Positions 10,410 through 21,947 of a DNA stretch of 64,000 bases are shown piece after piece. A model generated the notes under the pieces. It searched no databases and was not told the origin of the DNA. It saw nothing but the letters and a program-made list of their open reading frames with translations. Location of the stretch: contig JAEUJW010000079.1 of the NCBI GenBank assembly GCA_016793465.1, positions 1 to 64,000 on the forward strand, in the 5' to 3' direction. A program made the position numbers and the translations under genes. Numbering within the stretch: the first letter of the stretch is position 1; each line of letters opens with the position of its first letter. The stretch comes from Myxococcales bacterium (lineage in GTDB: Bacteria; Myxococcota; Polyangia; Nannocystales; Nannocystaceae).

Positions 10410-10438
10410 GCGTGCGTATCGGCGATACCGAGGAAGCA

Positions 10439-10552
10439 ATGAAAGTCAGAGCAAGCGTTCGAAAGATCTGCGACAAGTGCAAGATCATCCGCCGCAAGGG
10501 TGTCGTGCGGGTGATTTGCGAGAACCCCAAGCACAAGCAACGGCAGGGCTAG
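10439..10552 (+). CDS. rpmJ: 50S ribosomal protein L36
   Basis: L36, 37 aa, a zinc-ribbon protein of the large subunit. The sequence starts '[20 protein letters not shown]' and has the zinc ligands Cys11, Cys14, Cys27 and His32. AGGAAG ribosome-binding site just upstream; 10 nt to rpsM. This is the zinc-binding (C+) form. Confidence 0.96.
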   Translation: MKVRASVRKICDKCKIIRRKGVVRVICENPKHKQRQG

Positions 10553-10562
10553 GAGCACCACC

Positions 10563-10937
10563 ATGGCACGCATCGCTGGGGTGGATCTGCCCCGTAACAA
10601 GCGCGTGGAGATCGCGCTCACATACATCTACGGCATCGGCCGCGCCTCGGCGCGGAAGATCCTCGACAAGTCGGGCATCGGCCTGGCCCTCCGCACGGAC
10701 GACCTCTCGGACGACCAGGTGCAGGCCATCCGTACCGTCATCGAGGCCGACTTCAAGGTGGAGGGTGACCTCCGTCGCGATGTCCAGATGAACATCAAGC
10801 GCCTGATGGACCTCGGTTGCTACCGCGGTCTTCGTCACCGGCGCGGGCTCCCTGTCCGCGGCCAGCGCACCCACACCAACGCTCGTACGCGCAAGGGCCC
10901 CAAGCGCGGCACCGTCGCGGCTAAGAGGAAGGTCTGA
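10563..10937 (+). CDS. rpsM: 30S ribosomal protein S13
   Basis: S13, 124 aa, forms intersubunit bridges and contacts P-site tRNA. Recognised by '[20 protein letters not shown]' and the basic tail '[18 protein letters not shown]'. First gene of the alpha segment in canonical order. Confidence 0.98.
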   Translation: MARIAGVDLPRNKRVEIALTYIYGIGRASARKILDKSGIGLALRTDDLSDDQVQAIRTVIEADFKVEGDLRRDVQMNIKRLMDLGCYRGLRHRRGLPVRGQRTHTNARTRKGPKRGTVAAKRKV

Positions 10938-10940
10938 CGC

Positions 10941-11354
10941 ATGGCTTCCACGAATCAGCAACAACAGGCCGACAAGGGCAAGCAGCAGAAGCGCCGCGTC
11001 AAGAAGAACGTCGCTTCCGGGGTCGTCTACATCAACTCGACCTTCAACAACACCCTGATCACGATCACCGACGTCAACGGCAACACAGTGGCGTGGGCGT
11101 CGGCCGGCGTGCGTGGCTTCAAGGGCTCGCGCAAGTCGACCCCGTTCGCCGCCCAGCTCGCCGCCGACGACGCGGCTCGCAAGGCCCAGGACCACGGCAT
11201 GCAGTCGGTCTCCGTCCGCGTGTCGGGCCCCGGCGCCGGTCGCGAGTCGGCGCTTCGCGGTCTCCAGTCGTCCGGTCTGCGCATCACGTCGATCAAGGAC
11301 ATCACCCCCATCCCCCACAACGGTTGCCGCCCGCCCAAGCGGAGGAGGGTCTGA
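10941..11354 (+). CDS. rpsK: 30S ribosomal protein S11
   Basis: S11, 137 aa, platform protein near the mRNA exit. The N-terminus has a Gln/Lys-rich extension; the core '[20 protein letters not shown]' and '[15 protein letters not shown]' tail are typical. It lies 3 nt after rpsM. Confidence 0.98.
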   Translation: MASTNQQQQADKGKQQKRRVKKNVASGVVYINSTFNNTLITITDVNGNTVAWASAGVRGFKGSRKSTPFAAQLAADDAARKAQDHGMQSVSVRVSGPGAGRESALRGLQSSGLRITSIKDITPIPHNGCRPPKRRRV

Positions 11355-11357
11355 ACC

Positions 11358-11987
11358 ATGGCTCGTTACATCGGACCCGTGTGCCGGCTCTGCCGGCGTG
11401 AAGACGCCAAGCTGTTCCTCAAGGGGGACCGCTGCTTCTCCGACAAGTGCGGCTACGACCGCCGTCAATACCCGCCGGGCCAGCACGGCCAGGGCCGCAA
11501 GAAGCGCCCCAGCGACTACGGCCAGCAGCTGCGCGAGAAGCAGAAGGTCAAGCGCATCTACGGCCTGCTGGAGAAGCAGTTCCGCGGCTACTACTACAAG
11601 GCCTCGCGCATGAAGGGCGTGACCGGCGAGAACCTGCTCATGTTGCTCGAGCGTCGCCTCGACAACGTGGCCCTGCGGTTCGGCTTCTCGTCGAGCCACG
11701 CCGAGGCGCGCCAGCTCGTCCGTCACGGTCACTTCACCGTCAACGGCAAGCGCATCAACATCCCGTCGTACCAGGTCCGCCCGGGCGACGTGGTCGAGGT
11801 CCGCGAGAAGTCGCGGAAGATCCAGAAGATCGTCGACGCGCTCGCCAACGTCGAGCGCGTGCCGCGGCCGGCCTGGCTCGAGCTCGACAAGGACAACATG
11901 CGCGGCAAGATCGCCGCGGCTCCCACCCGCTCGGACATCTCTTCCGACATCGACGAGCAACTCATCGTCGAGCTGTACTCGAAGTAA
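11358..11987 (+). CDS. rpsD: 30S ribosomal protein S4 (zinc-binding form)
   Basis: S4, 209 aa, nucleates 30S assembly and represses the alpha operon in E. coli. The N-terminal '[18 protein letters not shown]' followed by 'CGYDRR' gives four cysteines, the zinc-binding C+ type. The S4 RNA-binding domain is at about residues 95-160 ('[11 protein letters not shown]', '[20 protein letters not shown]'). Family length. Confidence 0.98.
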   Translation: MARYIGPVCRLCRREDAKLFLKGDRCFSDKCGYDRRQYPPGQHGQGRKKRPSDYGQQLREKQKVKRIYGLLEKQFRGYYYKASRMKGVTGENLLMLLERRLDNVALRFGFSSSHAEARQLVRHGHFTVNGKRINIPSYQVRPGDVVEVREKSRKIQKIVDALANVERVPRPAWLELDKDNMRGKIAAAPTRSDISSDIDEQLIVELYSK

Positions 11988-11999
11988 CAGGAGGGACGA

Positions 12000-13013
12000 A
12001 TGCAGGACCAGAACACCATCGCCAGAAACTGGCGCGACCTCATTCGGCCGAAGAAGCTCGAGGTCGACACTGCGTCGCTCACCGAGACCTACGGCAAGTT
12101 CACCTGCGAGCCGCTCGAGCGGGGCTACGGCATCACGCTCGGCAACAGCCTGCGGCGCGTGCTCCTGAGCTCTCTGCAGGGCTCGGCGATCACGACGGTG
12201 CGCATCGACGGCGCCCTGCACGAGTTCACCACCGTGCCGGGCGTGGTCGAGGACGTGACGGACATCATCCTGAACGTCAAGACCCTGCTCATCCGCATGG
12301 ACGACGCGACCCCGCGTACGCTCGTGATCGACAAGCAGGGCGAGGGCGAGGTCACCGCGGCGGACATCCAGTGCCCGACCGGCGTGTCGGTGCTCCGCCC
12401 CGACCAGCACATCGCCACCATCAGCAAGGGCGGTCGTCTCCGCATCGAGATGACCAGCGCGATGGGCCGCGGCTACTTCACCGCGGACCAGAACAAGACC
12501 GAGGGCATGCCGATCGGCGTGATCCCCATCGACTCGCTGTTCTCCCCGATCCAGAAGGTCAACTACCGCGTGACCAACGCCCGCGTCGGTCACCGGACGG
12601 ACTACGACCGCCTGGCCATCGAGGTGTGGACCGACGGCTCCGTCCGTCCGGAGGACGCGATCGCGTTCGCCGCCAAGATCCTTAAGGAGCAGCTCTCGAT
12701 CTTCATCAATCGTGAGGAGATCGAGGAGGCCAGCGCGCCGCAGCAGAGCGAGACCGACAAGCTCAACGAGTACCTGTGGCGCTCGGTCGACGAGCTCGAG
12801 CTCAGCGTCCGCTCGGCGAACTGCCTGCAGAACGCCAACATCCACTACATCGGCGACCTCGTGCAGCGCACCGAGGCCGAGATGCTGAAGACCAAGAACT
12901 TCGGTCGTAAGTCGCTCAAGGAGATCAAGGAGATCCTGGCTCAGATGGGCCTCTCCCTGGGCATGAAGATCGACAACTGGCAGGGGCCGCCCCCCGCCCG
13001 CGAGGAGACCTAA
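12000..13013 (+). CDS. rpoA: RNA polymerase alpha subunit
   Basis: RpoA, 337 aa, the dimerising scaffold of RNA polymerase. The N-terminal domain contains '[20 protein letters not shown]'; after an acidic linker near residue 235 the C-terminal domain has the UP-element/activator-binding helices ('[13 protein letters not shown]'-like '[20 protein letters not shown]'). Family length, with an AGGAGG ribosome-binding site before the ATG. Cotranscribed with rplQ, 3 nt downstream. Confidence 0.98.
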   Translation: MQDQNTIARNWRDLIRPKKLEVDTASLTETYGKFTCEPLERGYGITLGNSLRRVLLSSLQGSAITTVRIDGALHEFTTVPGVVEDVTDIILNVKTLLIRMDDATPRTLVIDKQGEGEVTAADIQCPTGVSVLRPDQHIATISKGGRLRIEMTSAMGRGYFTADQNKTEGMPIGVIPIDSLFSPIQKVNYRVTNARVGHRTDYDRLAIEVWTDGSVRPEDAIAFAAKILKEQLSIFINREEIEEASAPQQSETDKLNEYLWRSVDELELSVRSANCLQNANIHYIGDLVQRTEAEMLKTKNFGRKSLKEIKEILAQMGLSLGMKIDNWQGPPPAREET

Positions 13014-13016
13014 GAC

Positions 13017-13481
13017 ATGCGCCATCTCAACAAGGGGCGGGCCCTGTCCCGCAACTCGTCGCACCGGAGGGCGATGTTCCGCAACATGGTCACCTCCCTC
13101 ATCGAGCACGAGCGAATCACCACCACCGAGCCCAAGGCCAAGGAGCTCCGCCGCATCGCCGAGAAGACCATCTCGATCTCGCTGCGGCTCGGAGACCTCC
13201 TCAGCAAGCCGAAGGACCAGCGCACCCCCGCCGAGCAGGGCAAGTACGTCCACGCCCTGCGCATGGCGGCCCGCATGATCCGCACGCGCGAGGCGCTCCA
13301 CAAGCTGTTCGGCGACGTGGCCCCCAAGCTCGTCGGCCGTCCCGGCGGCTACACCCGCATCCTCAAGATCGGGCAGCGCACCGGCGACGCCGCGCCGATG
13401 GCGATTCTCGAGCTCGTCTCGGCTCCGCCGCCCGTCGCCAAGGCGCCGCGCAAGAGCGACGCCGCCGACTCGGCGGACTGA
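13017..13481 (+). CDS. rplQ: 50S ribosomal protein L17
   Basis: L17, 154 aa, near the tunnel exit. Typical start '[20 protein letters not shown]' and core '[17 protein letters not shown]'. The last 25-30 residues are an Ala/Lys-rich extension beyond the common 120-130 aa. It ends the alpha segment and is followed by a strong terminator. Confidence 0.97.
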   Translation: MRHLNKGRALSRNSSHRRAMFRNMVTSLIEHERITTTEPKAKELRRIAEKTISISLRLGDLLSKPKDQRTPAEQGKYVHALRMAARMIRTREALHKLFGDVAPKLVGRPGGYTRILKIGQRTGDAAPMAILELVSAPPPVAKAPRKSDAADSAD

Positions 13482-13504
13482 AGCCCCCCACCCGGGGCGT
13501 GAAC

Positions 13505-13548
13505 AGGAGGTGTCTGCCGCCCGGCAGGCGCCTCCTTTCGTTTAATTT
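13505..13548 (+). terminator. Terminator of the ribosomal super-operon
   Basis: A 14-bp RNA stem AGGAGGTGTCTGCC (13505-13518) / GGCAGGCGCCTCCT (13523-13536) with two G-U pairs and a 4-nt loop, then a T-rich tail TTCGTTTAATTT (13537-13548). It lies 23 nt after rplQ. Confidence 0.85.
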
Positions 13549-13637
13549 CGGGTCGTCCGGGGCCCGATGGGCACTCGCGGGGGCGGATGGGGCGCCGATT
13601 TTTTTGTTTTCGCGCGCGCCGGGTCTACGGTCGCGGC

Positions 13638-13904
13638 GTGAGCCCCGAACACCTGCAGATCGCCGCGATCGCGGCCGGGCTGCTCGTCGCGCTGCTCGGG
13701 CTGCTGCGGCTCCGTCGTGACGCCGGGCCGGCGCGCGGCAGGCCGATCACGCTGACGGCGACGCACCGCCTGCACGTGGTCGAGATCGACGGGCGGCGCC
13801 TGCTCATCGGCACGGGGCCGGGCGGGCCGCCGCAGCTCGTCGCGGAGCTGGCCGAGGCGCCGGCGTGGGCCCAAGACGACTGGGTGGCGAAGGATGGCCG
13901 CTGA
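13638..13904 (+). CDS. FliO-like type III export accessory membrane protein
   Basis: 88 aa, one N-terminal membrane helix ('IAAIAAGLLVALLGLLRL') followed by a small beta domain with 'LHVVEIDGRRLLIGTGPGG', the pattern of FliO, a chaperone-like factor for FliP assembly. The GTG at 13638 is chosen because TACGGT lies 6 nt upstream (leaderless type) and the upstream extension is basic and unlike FliO. Its end overlaps the fliP-like gene by 11 nt. FliO is usually flagellar, so its presence makes a flagellum-derived gate more likely than a classic injectisome one. Confidence 0.65.
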   Translation: MSPEHLQIAAIAAGLLVALLGLLRLRRDAGPARGRPITLTATHRLHVVEIDGRRLLIGTGPGGPPQLVAELAEAPAWAQDDWVAKDGR

Positions 13905-14508
13905 GCTGCCGGCGCTGACGACCTGGGTCGCCCTCACCGTGGCGCCGCTGCTGGCGATCACCTGCACCTCGTTCACGAAGATCAGCGTGGTGATGTCGGC
14001 GCTGCGTGTGGGCCTCGGAGCCGAGGTGTTGCTGCCGTGGAGCGCCGTGTTCGCGCTCAGCCTGGTACTCACGGCGGTGGTGATGGGTCCGGCCGCGGCC
14101 GCGAGTTACGCCGCCCTCGCGGAGGTCGGCGGGATCGAGAGCCTGTCTCGAGGGCCAGGTTCGGCGCTGACGACGGTGTTGGAGCCGCTCCAGGGCTTCT
14201 TGCAGCGGCACGCGGACGGAGGGGAGCTCGAGTTCTTCGCGGGCCTGCAAGGCGTCGCGCCGGATCATCCGCTGGCGCTGGTTCCGGCGTTTTTAATTAC
14301 GGAGCTCGGGGAGGCGCTGCAGGTCTCGCTGCTCATCCTGGTGCCGTTCTTGCTCGTCGACCTCGTGCTCGCGCAGGTGCTGGTGTTGATGGGGATCAAC
14401 CACTCGCAGCCGCAGGCGCTGGTCGGGCTGCCGCTCAAGATCTCGCTGTTCCTGGCCGTCGGCGGGTGGGAGATCGTCGTGCGCGGGCTCCTGGAGGGCT
14501 ATGCCTAG
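13894..14508 (+). CDS. Type III export gate protein FliP/SctR
   Basis: 204 aa inner-membrane protein of the FliP/SctR family, the main ring of the export gate. Diagnostic segments: 'TSFTKISVVMSALRVGLG' and the C-terminal 'LPLKISLFLAVGGWEIVV', equivalent to the family's PxKLxLFxxxDGW. It lacks the long N-terminal signal region of some FliP proteins. Position 14290-14299 is a TTTTTAATTA islet encoding Phe-Leu-Ile with rare codons. It overlaps the FliQ-like gene by 8 nt. Confidence 0.88.
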   Translation: MAAELPALTTWVALTVAPLLAITCTSFTKISVVMSALRVGLGAEVLLPWSAVFALSLVLTAVVMGPAAAASYAALAEVGGIESLSRGPGSALTTVLEPLQGFLQRHADGGELEFFAGLQGVAPDHPLALVPAFLITELGEALQVSLLILVPFLLVDLVLAQVLVLMGINHSQPQALVGLPLKISLFLAVGGWEIVVRGLLEGYA

Positions 14509-14770
14509 CGGCGAGCTGGTCGAGCAGGCGCTGCGGCTGGCGGTCGCGCAGCTGTGGCCGGTGGCGCTGGCCGTCGGAGCGACGGCGCTGCTCGTCGGGG
14601 TGGCGGCGAATCGGCTCGGGCTGGCGGACCCGTCGCTCGTGCTGATCGCCCGGGCCGCGGCGGTGCTGGCGATGCTGGCCGCCGGCGGCGCGGCGTGGTT
14701 CGTCGAGACGACCGCGTGGACCGAGGGGCTGTGGTCGCAGATCGGTGAGATCGGTCGAGGCGCGCCGTGA
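14501..14770 (+). CDS. Type III export gate protein FliQ/SctS
   Basis: 89 aa with two membrane helices ('LWPVALAVGATALLVGVAA' and 'LIARAAAVLAMLAAGGAAWF'), the size and shape of FliQ/SctS, four copies of which wrap the FliP-FliR core. Sequence conservation is low, so the call leans on position between FliP- and FliR-like genes. Overlaps both neighbours, indicating coupled translation. Confidence 0.75.
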   Translation: MPSGELVEQALRLAVAQLWPVALAVGATALLVGVAANRLGLADPSLVLIARAAAVLAMLAAGGAAWFVETTAWTEGLWSQIGEIGRGAP

Positions 14771-15447
14771 GCCTCGCGGGCGTCGGCTGGCTGGCGCTGC
14801 GCTACTTCGGTCTGCTGCGGGCGCAGGTGCTGTGGCGCGAGGCGCTCGGGACGACCTGGGAGGCGGTCGCGGCGGGTCTGGCGGCGTGTTTGGCGATCGT
14901 CGGGGCGCCTGACGCGGAGGTCGGTCTCGGCGCGTGGGTGGCGATCGCGGCGTGCGAGCTCCTGCTCGGCAGCGTCACCGGGGCGTTGCTCAGCCTGCCG
15001 GGGCAGGCGTTGCTCGGCGCGGCGGGGCAGAGCGCGGCGATGCTGCTGCACGGTGGGCCGGGTCGCGGGACGGTGCGGGTGCTGGTGGTCGCGTGTCTCG
15101 TCGGCGGGCTCGCGGCCGACCTGCACCACCCCTTGCTTGTGTCGTTGCAGCAGCACGCCGCGGTGTGGCCGGTGGGCGAGCCCGCGCGATGGTTGCCGGG
15201 GGCCGAGGGCCTCGGCGCGCAGGTCGTCGGGGCGGCGCACGCGTGCCTCGGGCTGGCCTTCACGCTGGCCACGCCGGTGCTGCTCGCGGTCGCGGTGCTC
15301 GACCTGACGCTGCGACTGACGACCCGCGGGGTGGCGACGGCGCCGGGTGAGGCGCTGCGTCCGTGGCTTGCGACCGCGGCGGCGCTGGTGGCTCTGGGCG
15401 CGTCGTGGGCGGCCTATCCCGAGGCGTGGCAGCGGGCCTGGGGATAG
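14767..15447 (+). CDS. Type III export gate protein FliR/SctT
   Basis: 226 aa polytopic inner-membrane protein with about six hydrophobic helices, completing the FliP-FliQ-FliR gate order. Features of the family include the early 'ALRYFGLLRAQVLW' segment and a Leu/Ala-rich core ending before an Arg-poor tail. It starts with a GTGA overlap to the FliQ-like gene. No FlhA/SctV, ATPase, needle or flagellin gene follows: the next gene is a lipoprotein. Confidence 0.75.
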   Translation: MSLAGVGWLALRYFGLLRAQVLWREALGTTWEAVAAGLAACLAIVGAPDAEVGLGAWVAIAACELLLGSVTGALLSLPGQALLGAAGQSAAMLLHGGPGRGTVRVLVVACLVGGLAADLHHPLLVSLQQHAAVWPVGEPARWLPGAEGLGAQVVGAAHACLGLAFTLATPVLLAVAVLDLTLRLTTRGVATAPGEALRPWLATAAALVALGASWAAYPEAWQRAWG

Positions 15448-15496
15448 GCCGGCGCGCCGGCTTGTCGCGGGTGACGCGGTTCGTTAGGCTGCCGAT

Positions 15497-16912
15497 GTGG
15501 CGTCCCCGGGCGGATCTTCGGCGCGCTGGGCCCTGGGTCTGTGCGGGGTCGTGGCGCTGTGCACCTGCCAGGTGGTCGACGTGCCGCCGGATCCGGACGA
15601 GCTGCGGCTGCCGACCGGCGCCGTGATGGCGCCGAGCGGGCAGTGGCTGCTGGTCGTCAACAGCAACCTCGACGAGGCGCGCACCGGGTCGACGCTGACG
15701 AGCATCAACCTTGCCAAGCTGTGGGGCGCGCTGAAGGCCGAGCCGCTGGCCGAGGGCGGCGCCGTGACCGACGAGCGGCCGTGCCGGATCAGCGTCGGCG
15801 AGGACGCGCGGGAGGTCGTCGAGTGCGACGCGCGGCGGTTCATCGCGCCCGAGCACACCGTCGAGTTCCCGAGCGGCGGGGGCAACATCGGGGTCGACTT
15901 CCCGACCGGCGCGGAGGGCCCGATGCGCCTGCTGATCCCGTCGAGCATCGATCGCGCGGTCACGTGGATCGACGTGCTGTTCGCCGAGAACGACGACATC
16001 GAGGCGGTCGCCTGCGGGCAGAAGCCGAGCCGCTGCGCCGAGGACCACGTGCTCACCCGCCTCAACAAGACCGTCGCGTGCGCCGACGGAACGCTGTCGA
16101 CGCTGCCCGGAGATCCGGGGCGGATCGCCGTCGGCACCAGCAAGCATCGCTACGCCTATCTGCCGCACCTGCTCGGCGCGGGGCTGACGCTCATCGCCCT
16201 CAACGGGGCGAACGGGCCGGAGCTCACGTACGTGGCCTGCGGGTTCTTCGACGACGGAGACGACGATCAGCCGTACGACGGCGGCTTCAGCGTGGTCGAG
16301 CGCAGCTGCGACCCGACCGACCCGCTCGACGCGGCCCGCGACTGCTCGCGGCCGACGCTGCTGACGACCTACAGGTTCCAGCCGGCGGTGCGGATGTTCG
16401 CGGTGCGCACCGGCGGCGACGACATCAACCCGCAGAACGTGTTCGTGCTCGGCGACGTCAACAGCGCGGCGGTCGAGGACCGGCCGGAGATGGGCGACCT
16501 GCAGTTCGAGGACCCGGCCACGGGCGAGCGCCTGCTGGTCGTGCGTACCACGCCGCCGGCGCTGACGCTGGCCAGCGCGAGCGTCGACGAGGGGGCGCTG
16601 CGGGTGGTGCCGATCGCCACCGCCGAGCTGTGCCGCAACCCCAACATCCTCACCGTCTATCGCCCGCCGGCGGGCGAGAAGATCGCGTTCGTGAGCTGCT
16701 ACTCCGACGACCAGGTCGCGGCGGTGATGCTCGGCTCGCTGGCGACGATCACGATCGACGTCGACGACGGCCCCAACGACATGGTCGTCGACTACCTGCG
16801 CGACAAGCTCTACGTGATCAACACCCAGTCGAGCACGATCAGCATCGTCGAGCTGCGGCGCAACGCCGATTTCCTGCGGGTCGTCGGGCGCGTCGGGCTC
16901 ACCGGCGGCTAG
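15497..16912 (+). CDS. Secreted beta-propeller-like lipoprotein, function unknown
   Basis: 471 aa. A hydrophobic N-terminus ('ALGLCGVVALCTC') with Cys residues suggests a lipoprotein or exported protein, although the lipobox is not ideal. The body resembles repeat proteins of the YVTN/beta-propeller type: recurring 'LVVNSNLDEA', 'DMVVDYLRDKLYVINTQSST' and 'VAAVMLGSLATITI' segments. GTG start with TAGGCT about 6 nt upstream. It converges on the downstream kinase gene, their 3' ends overlapping by 14 nt. Confidence 0.6.
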   Translation: MASPGGSSARWALGLCGVVALCTCQVVDVPPDPDELRLPTGAVMAPSGQWLLVVNSNLDEARTGSTLTSINLAKLWGALKAEPLAEGGAVTDERPCRISVGEDAREVVECDARRFIAPEHTVEFPSGGGNIGVDFPTGAEGPMRLLIPSSIDRAVTWIDVLFAENDDIEAVACGQKPSRCAEDHVLTRLNKTVACADGTLSTLPGDPGRIAVGTSKHRYAYLPHLLGAGLTLIALNGANGPELTYVACGFFDDGDDDQPYDGGFSVVERSCDPTDPLDAARDCSRPTLLTTYRFQPAVRMFAVRTGGDDINPQNVFVLGDVNSAAVEDRPEMGDLQFEDPATGERLLVVRTTPPALTLASASVDEGALRVVPIATAELCRNPNILTVYRPPAGEKIAFVSCYSDDQVAAVMLGSLATITIDVDDGPNDMVVDYLRDKLYVINTQSSTISIVELRRNADFLRVVGRVGLTGG

Positions 16913-17834
16913 AGCGCGGCGGGAACATCTTGCGCATCCACTCGCCCATCTGATCGCCGCGGAAGGTCATGCGGTCGCGCAGCGTGAACTCCCGTAGGGC
17001 CTCGTGGAAGGCCGCGGCGGAGGGGAAGCGCTCGTCGACGTTGCGGGCGAGGGCGGTGAGGAGGATCGCCTCGAGGCTCTCGGGGATCTGCGGGTTGAAC
17101 TCGCTGGGCCGGGGGATGCGGCACTGACGGACCGCGTCGAACGTCTCGAGGTCGCTGTCGCGGCGGAACAGCCGGCGGGCGGTCAGCAGCTCGAAGAACA
17201 CGATGCCCAGGGCGAACACGTCGCTGCGGGCGTCGAGCTGGGCGCCGCGGACCTGCTCGGGCGACATGTACGCCAGCTTGCCCTTGATGATGCCGGCCTG
17301 GGTCTGGATCGACGAGCCGACCGCCTTGGCCAGGCCGAAGTCGATGAGCTTGACCTCACCCTCGTACGAGATCAGCAGGTTGGGCGGGCTGATGTCGCGG
17401 TGGATGATGTTGAGGCTCTTGCCGGCGTTGTCCTTCTTGTTGTGGGCGTAGTCGAGGCCTTCACAGGCGCGGCCGATGATGTAGCAGGCCTGCGGCAGCG
17501 GGATGCCGCGGCCCTGCTTCTGGTGGAGGTCGAGCACGGCGCCGACGTCGCGGCCGTCGACGTACTCGAGGGCGATGTAGAACGAGTCCTCGTGGCGGCC
17601 GAGCTGGTAGATCTGGCAGATGTTGCCGTGCTGCAGCTGGACCGCCAGCTTCGCCTCGGCCTGGAACATGGCGATGAAGTTGGGGTCGCGGGCGATGTGC
17701 GGGAGGATCCGCTTGATCGCCACGGGCCTCTCGAAGTTGTCGGCCCCGACCTGCTTGGCCTTGTAGACCTCGGCCATCCCTCCGGCGCTGATGCGCTCGA
17801 GTACCTGATACGGCCCGATCTGAGTGGGATGCAC
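16899..17834 (-). CDS. Cytosolic Ser/Thr protein kinase (PknB type)
   Basis: 311 aa, almost only a kinase domain. It has the Gly-rich loop ('ISAGGMAEVYKA'), the Lys in 'VAIKRI', catalytic 'IIHRDISPPNLL', 'LIDFGLAK' and 'MSPEQ'. The HRDxS variant (Ser for the usual Lys) recurs in myxobacterial kinases. There is no membrane helix; a short C-terminal tail ('GEWMRKMFP') follows. The GTG at 17834 is preferred over an upstream start because a -35/-10 pair lies just before it. Substrate unknown. Confidence 0.9.
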   Translation of the reverse strand: MHPTQIGPYQVLERISAGGMAEVYKAKQVGADNFERPVAIKRILPHIARDPNFIAMFQAEAKLAVQLQHGNICQIYQLGRHEDSFYIALEYVDGRDVGAVLDLHQKQGRGIPLPQACYIIGRACEGLDYAHNKKDNAGKSLNIIHRDISPPNLLISYEGEVKLIDFGLAKAVGSSIQTQAGIIKGKLAYMSPEQVRGAQLDARSDVFALGIVFFELLTARRLFRRDSDLETFDAVRQCRIPRPSEFNPQIPESLEAILLTALARNVDERFPSAAAFHEALREFTLRDRMTFRGDQMGEWMRKMFPPRSSRR

Positions 17835-17850
17835 CGCCAACGCAAACCCA

Positions 17851-17878
17851 GTTAATCGCTGTCCTCCGGGCAAGTCAA
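17851..17878 (-). promoter_or_regulatory. Sigma-70-type promoter of the kinase gene
   Basis: On the minus strand TTGACT (17873-17878) is followed after 16 nt by ATTAAC (17851-17856), about 17 nt before the GTG start. Confidence 0.5.
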
Positions 17879-17973
17879 CGCGTGCGCCGGCGTGCGAACG
17901 CGCGCCGCCGTGATCCGTTGCTCGCGTTCTCGACACTCACCGTCGGGACTTCGGTCCAGAAACGCGAAGTACG

Positions 17974-18882
17974 ATGACGCGCCGCAGCACCTCCCTCACC
18001 TCGCTGTCCATCTTCTTCGGCGCGCTGCTCGCGTGCGACGCGGCGCCGGAGTCGACGCCCGCCGACGACGCTCCGGCCGAGCAGAACGAGCCGCCGACCG
18101 CCGAGGAGCCGGCGCCAGCCCCGGAGGAGGAGGCCGCGGAGGAGCCGGAGGAAGTCGACTGCGAGCCCGCGCCGACGGTGCCGCCGCGGGTGATGTTCGT
18201 GCTCGACAAGTCGAACAGCATGACCGGGGGCGGTTCGGAGTCGGGGGCCACGGACGACGGCTCGCCGACGCGATGGGCTCAGCTTCACGCGCTGGTCGGA
18301 GAGATCGTCGCGGGCCTGGAAGCGGGAGCGCAGACGGGGGCGGTGTTGTTCCCGTCGAGCTACGCGGAGACGAGCGACGCACTGTGCCACGTGCGGTCGG
18401 TGCCCGAGGCGGCGCTCGGGCCCTACCGCGCCGCGGAGCTGCTGAAGCGGCTGCCGCCTGCCCACGCGCAGGGCTTCCGCGGCGGCTCGCCGGCGCAGGC
18501 GGCCTACGCGACGGCGCTCGACCACCTCGAGAGCACCGGCGCGTCGGGGCCGACGGCGATCGTGCTCATCACCGACGGCGGCCTCAACTGCGCGAGCGAG
18601 GAGTCGCCGCTCGGCGCGCCCGACCGCGAGTTCGCCGAGTTGGTCGCTTTCGCGCGAGACTCGTTGCAGATCCAAACTTTCGTCATCGGGGTCGGGGTCG
18701 CCCCGGGCGAACAGAAGGTGCCGTTCGTCGACCCCGACGCGGCCCTGCGGGAGATCGCCCTGGCCGGCGGCGCTGCGCACGGAGAGCGCGGTTACTTCAC
18801 GACCGCCGACGCCCAGCCGCTCGCCACGGCACTGTCGACGCTGGTCGACCGCGCCGACGCGGGTACGCCCGCCTGCGAGTGA
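17974..18882 (+). CDS. von Willebrand factor A domain lipoprotein
   Basis: 302 aa. Lipobox 'GALLAC' near residue 21, then an acidic/Pro-rich linker, then a vWA domain from about residue 68: 'VMFVLDKSNSM' supplies the DxSxS metal-ion-dependent adhesion site, and 'IVLITDGG' the later Asp. It is probably anchored in a membrane facing the periplasm or exterior and binds a protein ligand. Many myxobacteria have such vWA lipoproteins; the partner is unknown. It converges on lon across a bidirectional hairpin. Confidence 0.85.
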   Translation: MTRRSTSLTSLSIFFGALLACDAAPESTPADDAPAEQNEPPTAEEPAPAPEEEAAEEPEEVDCEPAPTVPPRVMFVLDKSNSMTGGGSESGATDDGSPTRWAQLHALVGEIVAGLEAGAQTGAVLFPSSYAETSDALCHVRSVPEAALGPYRAAELLKRLPPAHAQGFRGGSPAQAAYATALDHLESTGASGPTAIVLITDGGLNCASEESPLGAPDREFAELVAFARDSLQIQTFVIGVGVAPGEQKVPFVDPDAALREIALAGGAAHGERGYFTTADAQPLATALSTLVDRADAGTPACE

Positions 18883-18901
18883 TCCGCAACACGCAGATGA
18901 A

Positions 18902-18948
18902 ACGAGCTCGGCCGCCCTGCCGGATCTCCGGAGGGCGGCCGAGCTCGT
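18902..18948. terminator. Bidirectional terminator between vWA gene and lon
   Basis: A perfect 17-bp stem: 18902-18918 (ACGAGCTCGGCCGCCCT) pairs with 18932-18948. The loop contains a second hairpin CCGGA-TC-TCCGG. On the minus strand it is followed by TTTCAT; there is little T-tract on the plus strand. Confidence 0.75.
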
Positions 18949-18961
18949 CATCGCCTGACGC

Positions 18962-21394
<2,433 letters not shown>

Positions 21395-21488
21395 GGTTGC
21401 TTCTCTCGCGCCCTGCGGCACACCTGCAGGGGCCTTTGGCCGTTGGCCGGGATCGCCGCAGTAGCGCTGGCGAACGCCGTGGATGCCC

Positions 21489-21516
21489 AGGGTAAAACCG
21501 TTCCCTCATCCGTCAA
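21489..21516 (-). promoter_or_regulatory. Promoter of lon
   Basis: Minus strand TTGACG (21511-21516), 16-nt spacer, TACCCT (21489-21494), giving a leader of roughly 90 nt to the lon ATG. It is a sigma-70-like arrangement; no clear heat-shock sigma consensus was seen. Confidence 0.5.
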
Positions 21517-21947
21517 CCCGGGAAGCCGGCGAAAGGAAGACGGCGTTTCGCGGTCAGGTGGCGGCCCTGCCGTGGTAGGGACGCGGCGGGCGGAGCGGGC
21601 GCAGGCGAGGGCGCGGCTGTCCGATAGGACAGGTGAGGCGAGCCGCTGTCACTTTCGCGGCGCGGGTCGACCTGTCCGGGAGAACATGTGGCGCCTCGCG
21701 GCGAGGGAGCTGGCGGAGGGCCGAGTGCGCCGTGCGTCCGCCGACGGCGGGTGGATCCTCGGAGCGGTCGTGAGGCTTCTGGCGTGGTTGCTTGATCCGC
21801 AGCAGATCACGGCTGTACACCGTCCTGTCGCTCGTGCGGTTCCGACCTGGACGGAAGGGCGTTGCTTTTTTCCGGGCGTGAATAGCAGACTGCTGCTCGC
21901 GGTCTCATGCCCCCGCTGGAGCGGCAGGCGCCGCGAGGAAACACGAC
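21517..21947. other. Intergenic region between lon and the next gene, with a palindrome
   Basis: About 430 nt without a convincing gene. It contains the perfect palindrome CTGTCC-GATA-GGACAG (21617-21632) and a near copy 40 nt on (CTGTCCGGGAGAACATG). A short frame from an ATG at 21686 with a good GGGAGA site loses coding character after about 40 codons. A TTGCTT/TAGCAG pair near 21855-21880 may be the promoter of the following gene. Confidence 0.45.

Noticed and set aside
10485..13301. A 938-codon open frame on the minus strand across rpsM-rplQ
   Set aside because: It is the antisense shadow of highly conserved ribosomal and rpoA genes; in GC-rich DNA stop codons are rare on the opposite strand.
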